The notes under the pieces: generated by a model
What the model was told of the DNA's origin: nothing
The model's input: only the letters and a program-made list of their open reading frames with translations
Database searches by the model: none
Shown: positions 19,362 through 28,549 of the stretch, piece after piece
Layout of the letters: every line of letters begins with the position of its first letter
How positions within the stretch are numbered: position 1 is the first letter of the stretch
From: Sphingobium chungbukense
GTDB taxonomy: Bacteria > Pseudomonadota > Alphaproteobacteria > Sphingomonadales > Sphingomonadaceae
Length of the DNA stretch: 64,000 nt
NCBI RefSeq assembly: GCF_001005725.1
Contig: NZ_LBIC01000004.1
Location: 248,001 to 312,000, forward strand
Reading direction: 5' to 3'
Made by a program: the position numbers and the translations under genes

Positions 19362-20096
19362 TCAGGAGCGCAGGGCGCACGGCACGATCGCGGCCGGATC
19401 GGGGCGCGCGGCAGCCCGCTTGAACCGGGCGAAATAGCCGCCTGCCGTCGGCTTGGGCACCAGTTCCTCCAGCCGGAAACCCATGGCCGCCAGTTCGCAG
19501 GCGAGCAGGCGGGGCGGCGTACCATGCTGGTCGGTCGGCCGGTTGGCGTCGACCACGATCAGCTCGCCGCCGGGCTTGAGCGCGGGGCTGAGATTCCAGA
19601 GGAAGGCGTAGGGCTCGGCAATTTCATGATACATATGGACCATGAGGATACGGTCGAAGCTGTTCTCCGGCAGCTTCGGGTCCTCCGGCGCGCCCAGCTT
19701 GACGCTGACATTGCGCCAGTCCTCCCGCGTGATGCGGCGGCTGAGCGCCTCTATCACCTCGGGCATGATGTCCTCGGCCAGCACACGGCCCCTGTCGCCG
19801 ACCCTTTTGGCGAGACGCACGGTGTAATAGCCCTCGCCCGCGCCGATGTCCGCCACCGTCATGCCGGAGCGGATACCGGCGCGATCCATGATGTCCTCGG
19901 CTTCGTTCACCCGGTCGCGCGCTTCCTCGCTGGACCAGCGGGTCGAGACGATCGGCGCCACCGGGCGGTCAGCGCGCGGAAAGGCGCGGGCGGCGGCCGG
20001 GCGCTCGCTATTCTTGTCCGACGAGAACGGGCCGCAGCCCGCCAGCAAAACCAAGCATGCTGGCAGGATTCCGGCCGGCAGCGCCGGAGCCTTCAT
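19362..20096 (-). CDS. class I SAM-dependent methyltransferase with lipoprotein signal
   Basis: 244 residues. A hydrophobic leader ends in the lipobox LLAGC (Cys21), after which a complete Rossmann methyltransferase follows: motif I VADIGAGEGYYT, then FDRILMVHMYHEIAEP and LKPGGELIVVDANRP. This pattern (GxGxGYY, YHE) resembles predicted methyltransferases of the COG4798 type, many of which carry export signals although S-adenosylmethionine is not expected in the periplasm. The substrate is unknown. The start codon overlaps the prfB stop by one base (TGATG), so the two are translationally coupled. Confidence 0.75.
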   Translation of the reverse strand: MKAPALPAGILPACLVLLAGCGPFSSDKNSERPAAARAFPRADRPVAPIVSTRWSSEEARDRVNEAEDIMDRAGIRSGMTVADIGAGEGYYTVRLAKRVGDRGRVLAEDIMPEVIEALSRRITREDWRNVSVKLGAPEDPKLPENSFDRILMVHMYHEIAEPYAFLWNLSPALKPGGELIVVDANRPTDQHGTPPRLLACELAAMGFRLEELVPKPTAGGYFARFKRAAARPDPAAIVPCALRS

Positions 20097-21223
20097 CAGT
20101 CGACATCCTCCACATCGACCTTCTCGCCCGTCACCTTCTGGCTGAGCGCGGCCGCCATGAAAGGATCGAGCGCGCCGTCCAGCACATCGTCGGGCGAGGT
20201 GGAGGTGACGCCAGTGCGCAAATCCTTCACCAACTGATAGGGCTGGAGGACATAGGAGCGGATCTGATGGCCCCAGCCGATCTCGGTCTTCGCCTGATAG
20301 TCGGTCGAAGCGGCTTCCTCCCGGCGGCGCAGTTCGGCTTCGTAGAGGCGCGCCTTCAGCATGTTCATGGCCGTGGCGCGGTTCTTGTGCTGCGACCGGT
20401 CGTTCTGGCTGGCGACGATGATGCCGGAAGGAACGTGCGTGATGCGGACCGCCGAATCCGTCGTGTTGACGTGCTGCCCGCCGGCACCCGAGGCGCGATA
20501 GGTGTCGATCTTGAGGTCGCTTTCATTGACCTCGATCTCGATATTATCGTCGATCACCGGATAGACCCACACCGAGGAGAAGCTGGTGTGGCGGCGCGCC
20601 GAGCTGTCATAGGGGCTGATGCGGACCAGGCGGTGCACGCCGCTTTCGGTCTTGGCATAGCCATAGGCATTCTCGCCCTTGAACAGGAAGGTGGCGGACT
20701 TGATACCCGCCTGGTCGCCTGCCTGATAATCCACCAGCTCGACCTTGTAACCGCGCCGTTCGGCCCAACGGCGGTACATGCGGCTGAGCATTTCCGCCCA
20801 GTCCTGGCTTTCCGTCCCGCCCGCGCCCGCATGGATTTCCAGATAGGTGTCGCTGGCGTCCGCCTCCCCGGCCAGCAGCGCCTTGATCTTGTCCTCGTCC
20901 GCGCGGTCGGCCAGCGCCTTCAGCGAGGCGATGGCTTCGTTGACCATGTCCTCGTCACCCTCCGCATCGGCCATTTCGATGAGTTCGGCGGTATCGGTCT
21001 TCTCGCTCTCGATCGCGCGGGTGGCGCCGATGGCGGCGTCGAGCCGTGTGCGTTCGCGCATCACTTCCTGCGCCTGTTTCTGATTGTCCCAAAGCGTCGG
21101 ATCCTCGACGCGGGCGTTCAGTTCGTCGAGGCGGCGAAGGGCGCGGTCCCAGTCGAGGAAGCGGCGCAGCAGATCCAGCGCGGCGTCGATGCGGTCGATA
21201 TATTGCTGCGCTTCGGCGCGCAT
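20096..21223 (-). CDS. prfB: peptide chain release factor 2
   Basis: Recognises UGA and UAA stop codons and triggers hydrolysis of peptidyl-tRNA. The GGQ loop is intact (ASGAGGQHVNTTDSAV) as is the SPYDSSARRHTSF region; the codon-recognition tripeptide lies in the domain 2 segment. The 375-residue protein reads through in one frame from MRAEAQQYIDRID, so the programmed +1 frameshift of Escherichia coli prfB is absent. Coupled to the downstream methyltransferase gene; the PBP1A gene upstream is separated by 450 bases. Confidence 0.96.
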   Translation of the reverse strand: MRAEAQQYIDRIDAALDLLRRFLDWDRALRRLDELNARVEDPTLWDNQKQAQEVMRERTRLDAAIGATRAIESEKTDTAELIEMADAEGDEDMVNEAIASLKALADRADEDKIKALLAGEADASDTYLEIHAGAGGTESQDWAEMLSRMYRRWAERRGYKVELVDYQAGDQAGIKSATFLFKGENAYGYAKTESGVHRLVRISPYDSSARRHTSFSSVWVYPVIDDNIEIEVNESDLKIDTYRASGAGGQHVNTTDSAVRITHVPSGIIVASQNDRSQHKNRATAMNMLKARLYEAELRRREEAASTDYQAKTEIGWGHQIRSYVLQPYQLVKDLRTGVTSTSPDDVLDGALDPFMAAALSQKVTGEKVDVEDVD

Positions 21224-21673
21224 GGGAGGTCTCCAGAATGTCGGGGCGCTTGGCCGTCAGGACAGGCAAACGCATCAAGCCCCTGCCCCTATCCGAGGGC
21301 GGTGGATTTGGGAAGATTCAATCCTTGTCGGCGTGCGCGGAAGGATTGGCTGGAATGGGCCATTTTATGGCGAAGTTCACACTGTATGCGCGCGCGTGCC
21401 TGCCCGCGCGTAGGCGGAGGCGGGGTTTTTATCGGACGTTTCAAAGAGGGATGCGGGATAGAGCGGTGGGTGCGGAATAGGACAGGCTGAATGGGCGGCT
21501 GTTGGAAAAATAGGATGTTTTTTGAGGAACGCTGTTGCGGTTGGGTTACCTATTCTTCCGAGTCAGGGTCGGGGAATGGCCGGTTGCCACCAGTCAGCAC
21601 ACGTGCTCCTGCGGAGGCAGGAGCACGTGTGCTTCAAGGAAAGCTGAAGGCAGCACTCCGCCCTAACCCGCGT
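21224..21673. other. 450-base gene-free interval between the PBP1A gene and prfB
   Basis: No convincing coding sequence: frames open across it lack RBS and family resemblance. It holds the strong inverted repeat at 21598-21631, close to the PBP1A gene stop, and the prfB leader at the other end. Sequence is lower in GC and more purine-rich than its neighbours around 21430-21550. Confidence 0.6.
21598..21631. repeat. 15-base perfect hairpin of the TCCTGC-N4-GCAGGA repeat family
   Basis: CACACGTGCTCCTGC (21598-21612), loop GGAG, and GCAGGAGCACGTGTG (21617-21631). The core is shared with hairpins at 31519-31538, 31579-31598 and 47431-47452, always with a four-base loop. Lies 42 bases past the PBP1A gene stop and could terminate that transcript. 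Confidence 0.8.
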
Positions 21674-24211
21674 TCAATAAATCCCGCCCTGATCCTGCAG
21701 GAAGTCGCTGTCGGTGCGCTGGTGGCGCTGGACCGTCGCCTCGATGCGGGCGGCGGCCTTGTCTTGCGCGGCCACCTCTTCCTTACGGATCGAGCGGCGG
21801 GGTTCGGATTCGGGCTTGAACGCTTCCCAGATCACGGCGGGCTTGGGCTCGTCGGTCGGCCAGACGCCGTAGACGCGCTTGCCCGAGCGGCGGTCGATCG
21901 TGACCATGCGGATGCCCGCGGGCGCGACGAAGGGCGTCTTGGGCATGGTTTCGAGCACCGGGGTCATCGCCGCCTTCCAGATCGGCGCGGCGACGCGGCC
22001 GCCCTGCGCCCAGCCGCCCAGGCTCCTCGGCTGGTCATAGCCGATATAGACGCCCGCCACGATGTCCGGCGATCCGCCGACGAACCAGACGTTGGTCGGG
22101 CCGTTGGTGGTGCCGGTCTTGCCGAACAGCGGGCGCTTGAGGTCTGCCAGGACCGTGGCGGTGCCGCGCTGTATGACGCCCTCGGCAATATGCACGACCT
22201 GATAGGCGGTCATCGGGTTCATCACCTGCCGCCCCTCAAAGCCGAAGCGGGGCATCGGCTTGCCGTCCCAATTGGCCATGTTGCAGCCGTCGCACGCGCG
22301 CCAGCGCAGCGGCCAGATCACCTTGCCGCGCCGGTCCTGCACATAGTCCATCAGCTTGGGGCTGAGCTGCCGTCCCTGGTTGGCGAGCATCGCATAGGCG
22401 TTCACCATCCGCTCGACCGTGGTTTCGCCTGCTCCCAAGGCAAAGGAGAGATAGGGCTGGTAATCCCCGATCCCCATCGCCTTGATCGTGCGGACGACGC
22501 GGTCCATGCCGGTCTGGCTGGCGGCGCGCACCGTCATCAGGTTGCGCGACTGCTCGACGCCCCAGCGCATGGTCTGCGGCCCGGCGCTGCCGCCGGTGAA
22601 GTTGCGGAAGCATTTCTGGCCCAGGCCCGCGCCCTGATAGACGCACAAGGGGCCGTCGACGATGATCGAGGCCGGGGTCATGCCGTTGTCCAGCGCGGCG
22701 GCATAGACGAAGGGCTTGATGGTCGACCCCGGCTGGCGCATCGCCTGCGTCGCGCGGTTGTAGGAGGACAGGCGATTGTCGAAGCCGCCCTGCATGGCGC
22801 GGACGCGGCCCGAATGGGTTTCCTCGACCACCATGCCGCCGGAGACTTCGGGCACGTTGCGCAGCGCCCATGACGAACCATTGCGCGCCACCACGATCAG
22901 GTCGCCGGGCTTCATCGCGGCGAAGGCCGGACCGCCGCTCTTGCGATAGGGCAGTTGCGCCGCGTCGGCGGGCAGCGTGCCGGTCGATCCATCGGAAAAG
23001 CCGATCTGCGCCGCGGAGGAATCGCGGTTGACGATCACGGCCACGCGCCATCCGGCATAGTCGACGTCGATATAGCTGGCCGCCAGTTCGCGCTGCCAGC
23101 CGCGCGCCATGTCGACCTTGCCGACCGGACCGGACCATCCCTTGCCCGCGTCGAAGCGGAGCAGGCCGTTGCGCAGCGCCGTCGTCGTCAGATCCTGCAT
23201 CTTCGGATCATAGGGGCTGCGCACCCAGAGGCCGCCGGCATAGACGCTGTTGGGGCCATCTTCCGCCTTTTCGCCGAAGAGCTGGATCAGGCGGCGGCGC
23301 ACCTCCTCCATATAATAGCCGCCGGCACGGGCGTCGAAGCTGGAGCCATGGGCCGCCACCGTGCCGAGCGGCTGGGCCTGCGCCTCATCGCGTTGGGCTT
23401 TCGTGATCCAGCCATTCTTGGCCATTTCCCCCAGTGCCCAGTTGCGGCGTTCCAGAGCGCGTTCATGGCCGGTCGGGCTTTCAGGCCGGTAATTGGCCGG
23501 CCCCTTGGGCAGGATCGCCAGATAGGCCATTTCGTGGAGCTTGAGGTCGCCCACATCCTTGTCGAAATAGGCCCGCGCCGCTGCCTGAACGCCATAGGCG
23601 TTGCGGCCCAGGAATATCTGGTTGAGATAGAGTTCGAGGATCTGCTGCTTGGTCAGCACCCCCTCCATGCGATAGGCGAGGATCATTTCCTTCACCTTTC
23701 GGGTCGGCGAATATTCGTCGCCGATGAGGAGGTTCTTCGCCACCTGCTGCGTGATGGTGGAGCCGCCTCGCGCGCGCTGGCCCGAACCGATCTTGGTCGC
23801 ATAGTCGAACACCGCGCCGAAGAAGCCGGGAATGTCGACGCCATGATGTTCGAAGAAGGTCTTGTCCTCCGCCGACAGATAGGCGCGGATCAGGAGCGGC
23901 GGATAGTCGCTATACTGGAGCTGCACCCGGCGTTCGCGGGCATAGCTGTGGACCGGCTGGCCGTCGGTGTCGCGCACGATGGTCGGCAGCGGCGGCTCAT
24001 ATTCCAGCAGCGTCGCGGCATCGGGCAGGCCGCGCGCGAAGAGCAGCCAGAAGGCGGCATAGGCCAGCAGCAGCCCGCCCAAGCCGACCGCGATCCAGCG
24101 GAACCAGCGCTTGTCCCAATGGGGCTGGAGACGCTGCCGAAAGTCGCTCGCGCCGCGGCGCAGGCGCTGGCTGAAGGACGATGCGGCGTTTTCTGGGCGA
24201 GCCTCTTCCAT
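21674..24211 (-). CDS. mrcA: penicillin-binding protein 1A, bifunctional glycosyltransferase/transpeptidase
   Basis: Class A PBP that polymerises and crosslinks peptidoglycan. 845 residues: cytoplasmic N-terminus, one membrane anchor (about 36-60), then a GT51 domain with the catalytic Glu in LSAEDKTFFEHHG and RGGSTITQQVAKNLL. A transpeptidase domain follows with the nucleophile in PGSTIKPFVYAAAL (SxxK), SRN (SxN) and FGKTGTTNGPTNVWFVG (KTG). The order and length match PBP1A. The amidase gene ends 58 bases upstream of its start on the same strand, so cell-wall synthesis and cleavage genes are probably co-transcribed. Confidence 0.95.
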   Translation of the reverse strand: MEEARPENAASSFSQRLRRGASDFRQRLQPHWDKRWFRWIAVGLGGLLLAYAAFWLLFARGLPDAATLLEYEPPLPTIVRDTDGQPVHSYARERRVQLQYSDYPPLLIRAYLSAEDKTFFEHHGVDIPGFFGAVFDYATKIGSGQRARGGSTITQQVAKNLLIGDEYSPTRKVKEMILAYRMEGVLTKQQILELYLNQIFLGRNAYGVQAAARAYFDKDVGDLKLHEMAYLAILPKGPANYRPESPTGHERALERRNWALGEMAKNGWITKAQRDEAQAQPLGTVAAHGSSFDARAGGYYMEEVRRRLIQLFGEKAEDGPNSVYAGGLWVRSPYDPKMQDLTTTALRNGLLRFDAGKGWSGPVGKVDMARGWQRELAASYIDVDYAGWRVAVIVNRDSSAAQIGFSDGSTGTLPADAAQLPYRKSGGPAFAAMKPGDLIVVARNGSSWALRNVPEVSGGMVVEETHSGRVRAMQGGFDNRLSSYNRATQAMRQPGSTIKPFVYAAALDNGMTPASIIVDGPLCVYQGAGLGQKCFRNFTGGSAGPQTMRWGVEQSRNLMTVRAASQTGMDRVVRTIKAMGIGDYQPYLSFALGAGETTVERMVNAYAMLANQGRQLSPKLMDYVQDRRGKVIWPLRWRACDGCNMANWDGKPMPRFGFEGRQVMNPMTAYQVVHIAEGVIQRGTATVLADLKRPLFGKTGTTNGPTNVWFVGGSPDIVAGVYIGYDQPRSLGGWAQGGRVAAPIWKAAMTPVLETMPKTPFVAPAGIRMVTIDRRSGKRVYGVWPTDEPKPAVIWEAFKPESEPRRSIRKEEVAAQDKAAARIEATVQRHQRTDSDFLQDQGGIY

Positions 24212-24269
24212 GATGGTCGAGGCTGTAGGGTCAAAAATCGTTTAGCGCCAGAGCGGATCGACGGACCAT

Positions 24270-25238
24270 TCAACCGCCTGCCCCATCCCCGCCCGCCGCC
24301 AGCCTGCGCGCGAAATGCACCTCGATCGCACGGGCGACGCCGCGGGCAATGTTCGCCTGCCCCTCTTTCGACGCGAGGAACGCCGCGTCGGCGGTGTTGG
24401 AAATATAGCCGGTTTCGAACAGCACCGATGGCGTGTCCGGCGCCTTGAGCACCATCAACGAGGCGAAGCGATGCGCCGTATTGCGGAACGGGACATAGGG
24501 CGCCGCCTCCCGCTGGAGCAGGCGGGCGAAGCTGACCGAGATGTTCATCGATTCCCGCTGGGTCAGGTCGATCAGGATCGAGGACACGTCACTGGACTGG
24601 CCACCCAGATTGACGCCGTTCAGCACATCGGCCTTGTTTTCACGCGCGGCAAGGCGCGCAGCTTCGCGATCGGAGGCGGTTTCGGACAGGGTGTAGACGG
24701 TCGCGCCCCGGGCGATGGCATCGTCCGCCGAATCGGCGTGGATGGAGATGAAGAGGTCCGCATTCAGCTTGCGGGCAATGCCATAGCGTTCCTGGAGTAT
24801 CAGGAAATGATCGTCATTGCGGGTCAGCGCGACACGCACCCGGCCTGATTTCACCAGTTGATCGCGGACCGCCTGGGCGATGGCGAGCGTCACATCCTTT
24901 TCCCGTTCGCCATTTTCGCGGTTGACGGCGCCCGGATCATGGCCGCCATGGCCGGCATCGATCACCACCAGCGGCCGGGAGGCATCGCGCGGCCCCTCCA
25001 CCGGCGGCAGCGAGAGGCCGCGTGCCACCGGCGGGATCGGCACGGTGATGCTGTGGAGACGCCTGGCCGGGCGCGGCGCCATATGCGCGGGTTGATCGAA
25101 GCGCATGTCCGTCCGATCGCCGTCGCGAAGGATGGCGGAAAGCGGGGCGCCGGAGAGGATCATGCTTGCGAGCGCAAGACTTTGGAACATGAACCGCTTG
25201 TGCAACGCATGGACCATGGCCGTCCAGCCCCATTTCAT
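24270..25238 (-). CDS. N-acetylmuramoyl-L-alanine amidase (amidase_3, AmiC-like)
   Basis: Zinc hydrolase that cleaves the amide between MurNAc and the stem peptide during septum splitting. 322 residues with a hydrophobic N-terminal segment, a Pro/Arg-rich linker, and a catalytic domain starting VVIDAGHGGHDPGAVN. The three zinc ligands are visible: His in DAGHGGHD, Glu in NGEREKDV, and His in FISIHADSA; the catalytic Glu is in SVLFETGYISN. It lacks an AMIN domain. First gene of a pair with the PBP1A gene and divergent from rne. Confidence 0.92.
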   Translation of the reverse strand: MKWGWTAMVHALHKRFMFQSLALASMILSGAPLSAILRDGDRTDMRFDQPAHMAPRPARRLHSITVPIPPVARGLSLPPVEGPRDASRPLVVIDAGHGGHDPGAVNRENGEREKDVTLAIAQAVRDQLVKSGRVRVALTRNDDHFLILQERYGIARKLNADLFISIHADSADDAIARGATVYTLSETASDREAARLAARENKADVLNGVNLGGQSSDVSSILIDLTQRESMNISVSFARLLQREAAPYVPFRNTAHRFASLMVLKAPDTPSVLFETGYISNTADAAFLASKEGQANIARGVARAIEVHFARRLAAGGDGAGG

Positions 25239-25738
25239 GCCGCCTTTCCGCCTGGCATTCGCGCGGGGAAGCCGGCGTTGGGCATCCTTTCCTTTCGCGG
25301 GGCGGAATAGAGGGTTAACGCCTTCTTCACCATGATATGGTCAACGGTTGCCGGTGAAGTTCCAGCAGGCAACAATATTTCAAGGGGCCGTTGCCCCGGT
25401 GCATTTTGACTGCTACCCATTCACATTCCTGAGAGGCTCGCCCATATTGCGCCAGCCCTTCGGGGCATTTCACGATGGCATCGGCGGCCGCCCAAGCGTC
25501 CGGCACGATGCACGAACAGGTTGACGCTGCATGAGGCATGATTTCCAATCCACGCTTGCCCCGGTTCCGGGCGATGCGGCGTGGTTGGTGGTGTCCGGCA
25601 CCTTGTCCGGCCCTGCCTCGGCAGCAGACGCGCAGCTTTTCCTACAAAACCGGGCGATGCAGCAATTCGCGCCGCCCCCCTGCTATCGCGTGGCAGCCCG
25701 GCCCAGCGCCGCTGGCCGTCCACGCCGGAGAACAATGA
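25239..25738. other. 500-base divergent region: amidase promoter and long rne leader
   Basis: No convincing gene. Near 25380 GGGGC-CGTT-GCCCC forms a small GC hairpin, and CAACGGTTGCCGG (25345-25357) can pair with parts of the downstream sequence. Long structured 5' leaders on rne are the target of autoregulation in other Proteobacteria, so part of this region may be that; the sequence alone does not prove it. Frames open across it (for example from 25531) overlap rne and look like shadows. Confidence 0.5.
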
Positions 25739-28387
25739 ATGACAATGCGTATGCTGATCGATGCGCGCCACCGGGAAGAGACCCGGGTCGCGGTCGTCAA
25801 AGGTAACCGGATCGAGGAATTCGACTTCGAATCGGCCGAGCACAAGCAGCTCAAGGGCAATATCTATCTCGCCAAGGTGACGCGCGTGGAACCGTCGCTC
25901 CAGGCGGCGTTCGTCGATTATGGCGGCAACCGCCACGGCTTCCTGGCTTTCAGCGAAATCCACCCGGACTATTACCAGATCCCGCGTGAGGACCGCGAGG
26001 CGCTGCTGCGCGAGGAGCGCGAGCATGCCGAGGAAGAGGCCGCGCTGCGCGCCGATTATGACGATGACGACGATCATGCCGGAGCGTCCGACGGCGGGCT
26101 GGAAGTCGTCGAGGCCACCCATCATCATGACGATGATGAGCATGAAGGCGAAGGATCGGGCGGCGAAACCGCCGACACTGGCCGGAACGGCCGGGGCCGT
26201 CGCGGCAAGGGCGACGAAGCCGCCGACGAACTGCGCCGCAAGCGCATGGCGCTGCGCCGCCGCTACAAGATCCAGGACGTCATCAAGCGCCGCCAGGTGC
26301 TGCTGGTGCAGGTCGTCAAGGAAGAGCGCGGCAACAAGGGCGCGGCGCTGACCACCTATTTGTCGCTGGCAGGCCGTTACTGCGTGCTGATGCCGAACAC
26401 GTCGCATGGCGGCGGGATTTCGCGCAAGATTTCCAACGCCGCCGACCGCAAGCGGCTGAAGTCGATCATCGCGGAGATGGCGCTGCCCTCGACCATGGGC
26501 TGCATCGTCCGCACCGCGGGCCTCCAGCGCACCAAGCCGGAGATCAAGCGCGACTTCGACTATCTCGCCCGGCTGTGGGACGAGATCCGCGAAAAGACGC
26601 TGAAGTCGGACGCCCCCGCGCTGATCCACAATGACAGCGACCTCATCAAGCGGGCGATCCGCGATATCTACAACAAGGATATCGAAGAGGTCATCGTCGA
26701 GGGCGAATATGGCTATAAGGCCGCCAAGGACTTCATGAAGCTGCTGATGCCGAGCCATGCCCGGCGCGTGAAGCAATATGCCGACGCGGTGTCGCTGTTC
26801 CAGCGCGCCAGCGTCGAGGACCAGCTCGCGGCGATGTACAATCCCGTCGTACAGTTGAAGTCCGGCGGCTATCTGGTCATCAACCCGACCGAGGCGCTGG
26901 TGTCGATCGACATCAACTCAGGGAGATCGACCCGCGAGCATGGCATCGAGCAGACCGCCGTCGCCACCAACCTGGAGGCCGCGCGCGAGATCGCCCGGCA
27001 GTTGCGCCTGCGCGACATGGCGGGTCTGGTCGTCATCGACTTCATCGACATGGAGATGAACTCCAACATCCGCAAGGTCGAGAAGGCGATGAAGGAGGCG
27101 CTGAAGGACGATCGCGCCCGCATCCAGGTCGGCCGCATTTCGGGCTTCGGCCTGATGGAAATGAGCCGCCAGCGCCTGCGCACCGGCGTGCTGGAAGCGT
27201 CGACCCGCCAGTGCCCGCATTGCGAAGGCACGGGCCTCGTCCGCACCGCTTCGTCGGCGGGCCTGGGCGCGCTGCGCATGCTGGAAGAGGAAGCGGCGCG
27301 CGGTCGCGGCTCCCTCATCACCCTGCGCGCCAGCCAGGAAGCGGCCTTCTACGTCCTCAACAACAAGCGCCACGAGCTGGACGAGATCGAGCAGCGCTAT
27401 GGCGTGCGCATCGCGATCCTGCCCGATGGCGAAATCGAGGGCGCGCGCATGTCGGTCGAGGCCAGCGGGCCGCGTCCGGAGCGCGTCGTCGACTATACGC
27501 CGATGGTCGAGGAAGAAGATGATCTCGATATCGTCGAGGAACTGGACGAGGAAGAGGTCGAGGAAGTCGAAGCCGCGCATGAGGATCGCGCCGAGCGGGG
27601 CGAGGACCGTGAAGGCGGTCGCCGTCGCCGTCGCCGTCGTCGCCGTCGCGGCGGCCAGCGCGACGAGCATCGTGCCGACGCTTCCGGCGAGGAAGGGGCC
27701 GAGGAAACCGAGGCAGCCGACGAGGAAGCCGACATCGAGGACGAAGCCGAGGCCGCACCGGCCGAGGCTGCCGCCGAGGGTGAGGGCGAAGGTCGCCGCC
27801 GTGGTCGCCGTGGTCGCCGGGGCGGACGCCGCCGTCGCGAGGCGGGCGAAGGCGGGGCCGAAGAAGCCGTGACCGAAGCCGAGGAAGCGACCGAGGTGGT
27901 CGAGGCCGCGCCGGAACCCCTTGTGGAAGCGGTTGCCGAAGCGCCTGCCGAAGAGGAAGCGCCCAAGACCCGCCGCCGTCCCCGCGCCCGCAAGGCGAAG
28001 GAAACCGCCGCCCCCGCCGCTGAAGCGGTAGAGGCCGTGGTGGAAACGCCCGTCGAAGCCGCACCGGAAGCCCCGGCTGCGGAAGAGGCGCCGGTCAAGC
28101 CCAAGCGCACCCGCCGCAAGAAGGCCGATCCGGTGGTCGAGGAAGCCGCCGTCGCCGAGGTCGTGCCGGTCGCGGAAGAGGCGCCGGCCAAGCCCAAGCG
28201 CACCCGCCGCAAGAAAGCCGATCCAGTGGTCGAGGAAGCCGCCGCCGAAGTCGCGCCGGTTGCCGAAGCGCCCGCCGAATTGGCCGAATCGGTCACGGTG
28301 AATGGCGATGCCGAGGCGGCCGGTGAAGGCGAGGGTGAGGACGGCGCGCCGCGCCGCGGCTGGTGGCAGCGCACCTTCGGTCAGTAA
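25739..28387 (+). CDS. rne: ribonuclease E
   Basis: The main endonuclease for mRNA decay and rRNA/tRNA processing, and the scaffold of the degradosome. 882 residues. The N-terminal S1/5'-sensor region (MLIDARHREETRVAVV…NIYLAKVTRVEPSLQAAFVDYG) contains an acidic, His-rich insertion of about 100 residues. The catalytic DNase I-like part has VSIDINSGRST and VVIDFIDME with the metal-binding Asp residues, followed by the Zn-link CPHCEGTG. The C-terminal 280 residues are low-complexity: Arg blocks (RRRRRRRR region near 27620), Glu/Ala/Val stretches, and a 31-residue direct repeat containing KPKRTRRKKADPVVEEA at 28088-28180 and again from 28181. It ends in a strong terminator. Confidence 0.95.
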   Translation: MTMRMLIDARHREETRVAVVKGNRIEEFDFESAEHKQLKGNIYLAKVTRVEPSLQAAFVDYGGNRHGFLAFSEIHPDYYQIPREDREALLREEREHAEEEAALRADYDDDDDHAGASDGGLEVVEATHHHDDDEHEGEGSGGETADTGRNGRGRRGKGDEAADELRRKRMALRRRYKIQDVIKRRQVLLVQVVKEERGNKGAALTTYLSLAGRYCVLMPNTSHGGGISRKISNAADRKRLKSIIAEMALPSTMGCIVRTAGLQRTKPEIKRDFDYLARLWDEIREKTLKSDAPALIHNDSDLIKRAIRDIYNKDIEEVIVEGEYGYKAAKDFMKLLMPSHARRVKQYADAVSLFQRASVEDQLAAMYNPVVQLKSGGYLVINPTEALVSIDINSGRSTREHGIEQTAVATNLEAAREIARQLRLRDMAGLVVIDFIDMEMNSNIRKVEKAMKEALKDDRARIQVGRISGFGLMEMSRQRLRTGVLEASTRQCPHCEGTGLVRTASSAGLGALRMLEEEAARGRGSLITLRASQEAAFYVLNNKRHELDEIEQRYGVRIAILPDGEIEGARMSVEASGPRPERVVDYTPMVEEEDDLDIVEELDEEEVEEVEAAHEDRAERGEDREGGRRRRRRRRRRGGQRDEHRADASGEEGAEETEAADEEADIEDEAEAAPAEAAAEGEGEGRRRGRRGRRGGRRRREAGEGGAEEAVTEAEEATEVVEAAPEPLVEAVAEAPAEEEAPKTRRRPRARKAKETAAPAAEAVEAVVETPVEAAPEAPAAEEAPVKPKRTRRKKADPVVEEAAVAEVVPVAEEAPAKPKRTRRKKADPVVEEAAAEVAPVAEAPAELAESVTVNGDAEAAGEGEGEDGAPRRGWWQRTFGQ

Positions 28388-28407
28388 ACGGCACGGGATG
28401 ATGAAGG

Positions 28408-28452
28408 ACGCTGCCGTCTTGCCGGTTCAAACGGTCAGACGGCGGCGTTTTC
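28408..28452 (+). terminator. rho-independent terminator of rne
   Basis: A 17-base imperfect stem beginning ACGCTGCCGTC at 28408 pairs with a GACGGCGGCGT arm ending at about 28448, followed by TTTTCATTT. Located 20 bases past the rne stop. Confidence 0.8.
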
Positions 28453-28549
28453 ATTTCAGCGGAAGTTCATCCCGGCCATGGCATCCCCTGGCATCGATGC
28501 GACAATCCCCCCTGCCCCGGACCGCTCTCCCACGCCGGATCGCCCAGGC

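Noticed and set aside
20096-21223. Programmed frameshift in prfB
   Set aside because: The reading frame is continuous with no in-frame UGA near codon 26.
25531-25806. Plus-strand ORF overlapping the rne start
   Set aside because: It runs out of frame into rne and has no recognisable sequence; likely a shadow in the leader.
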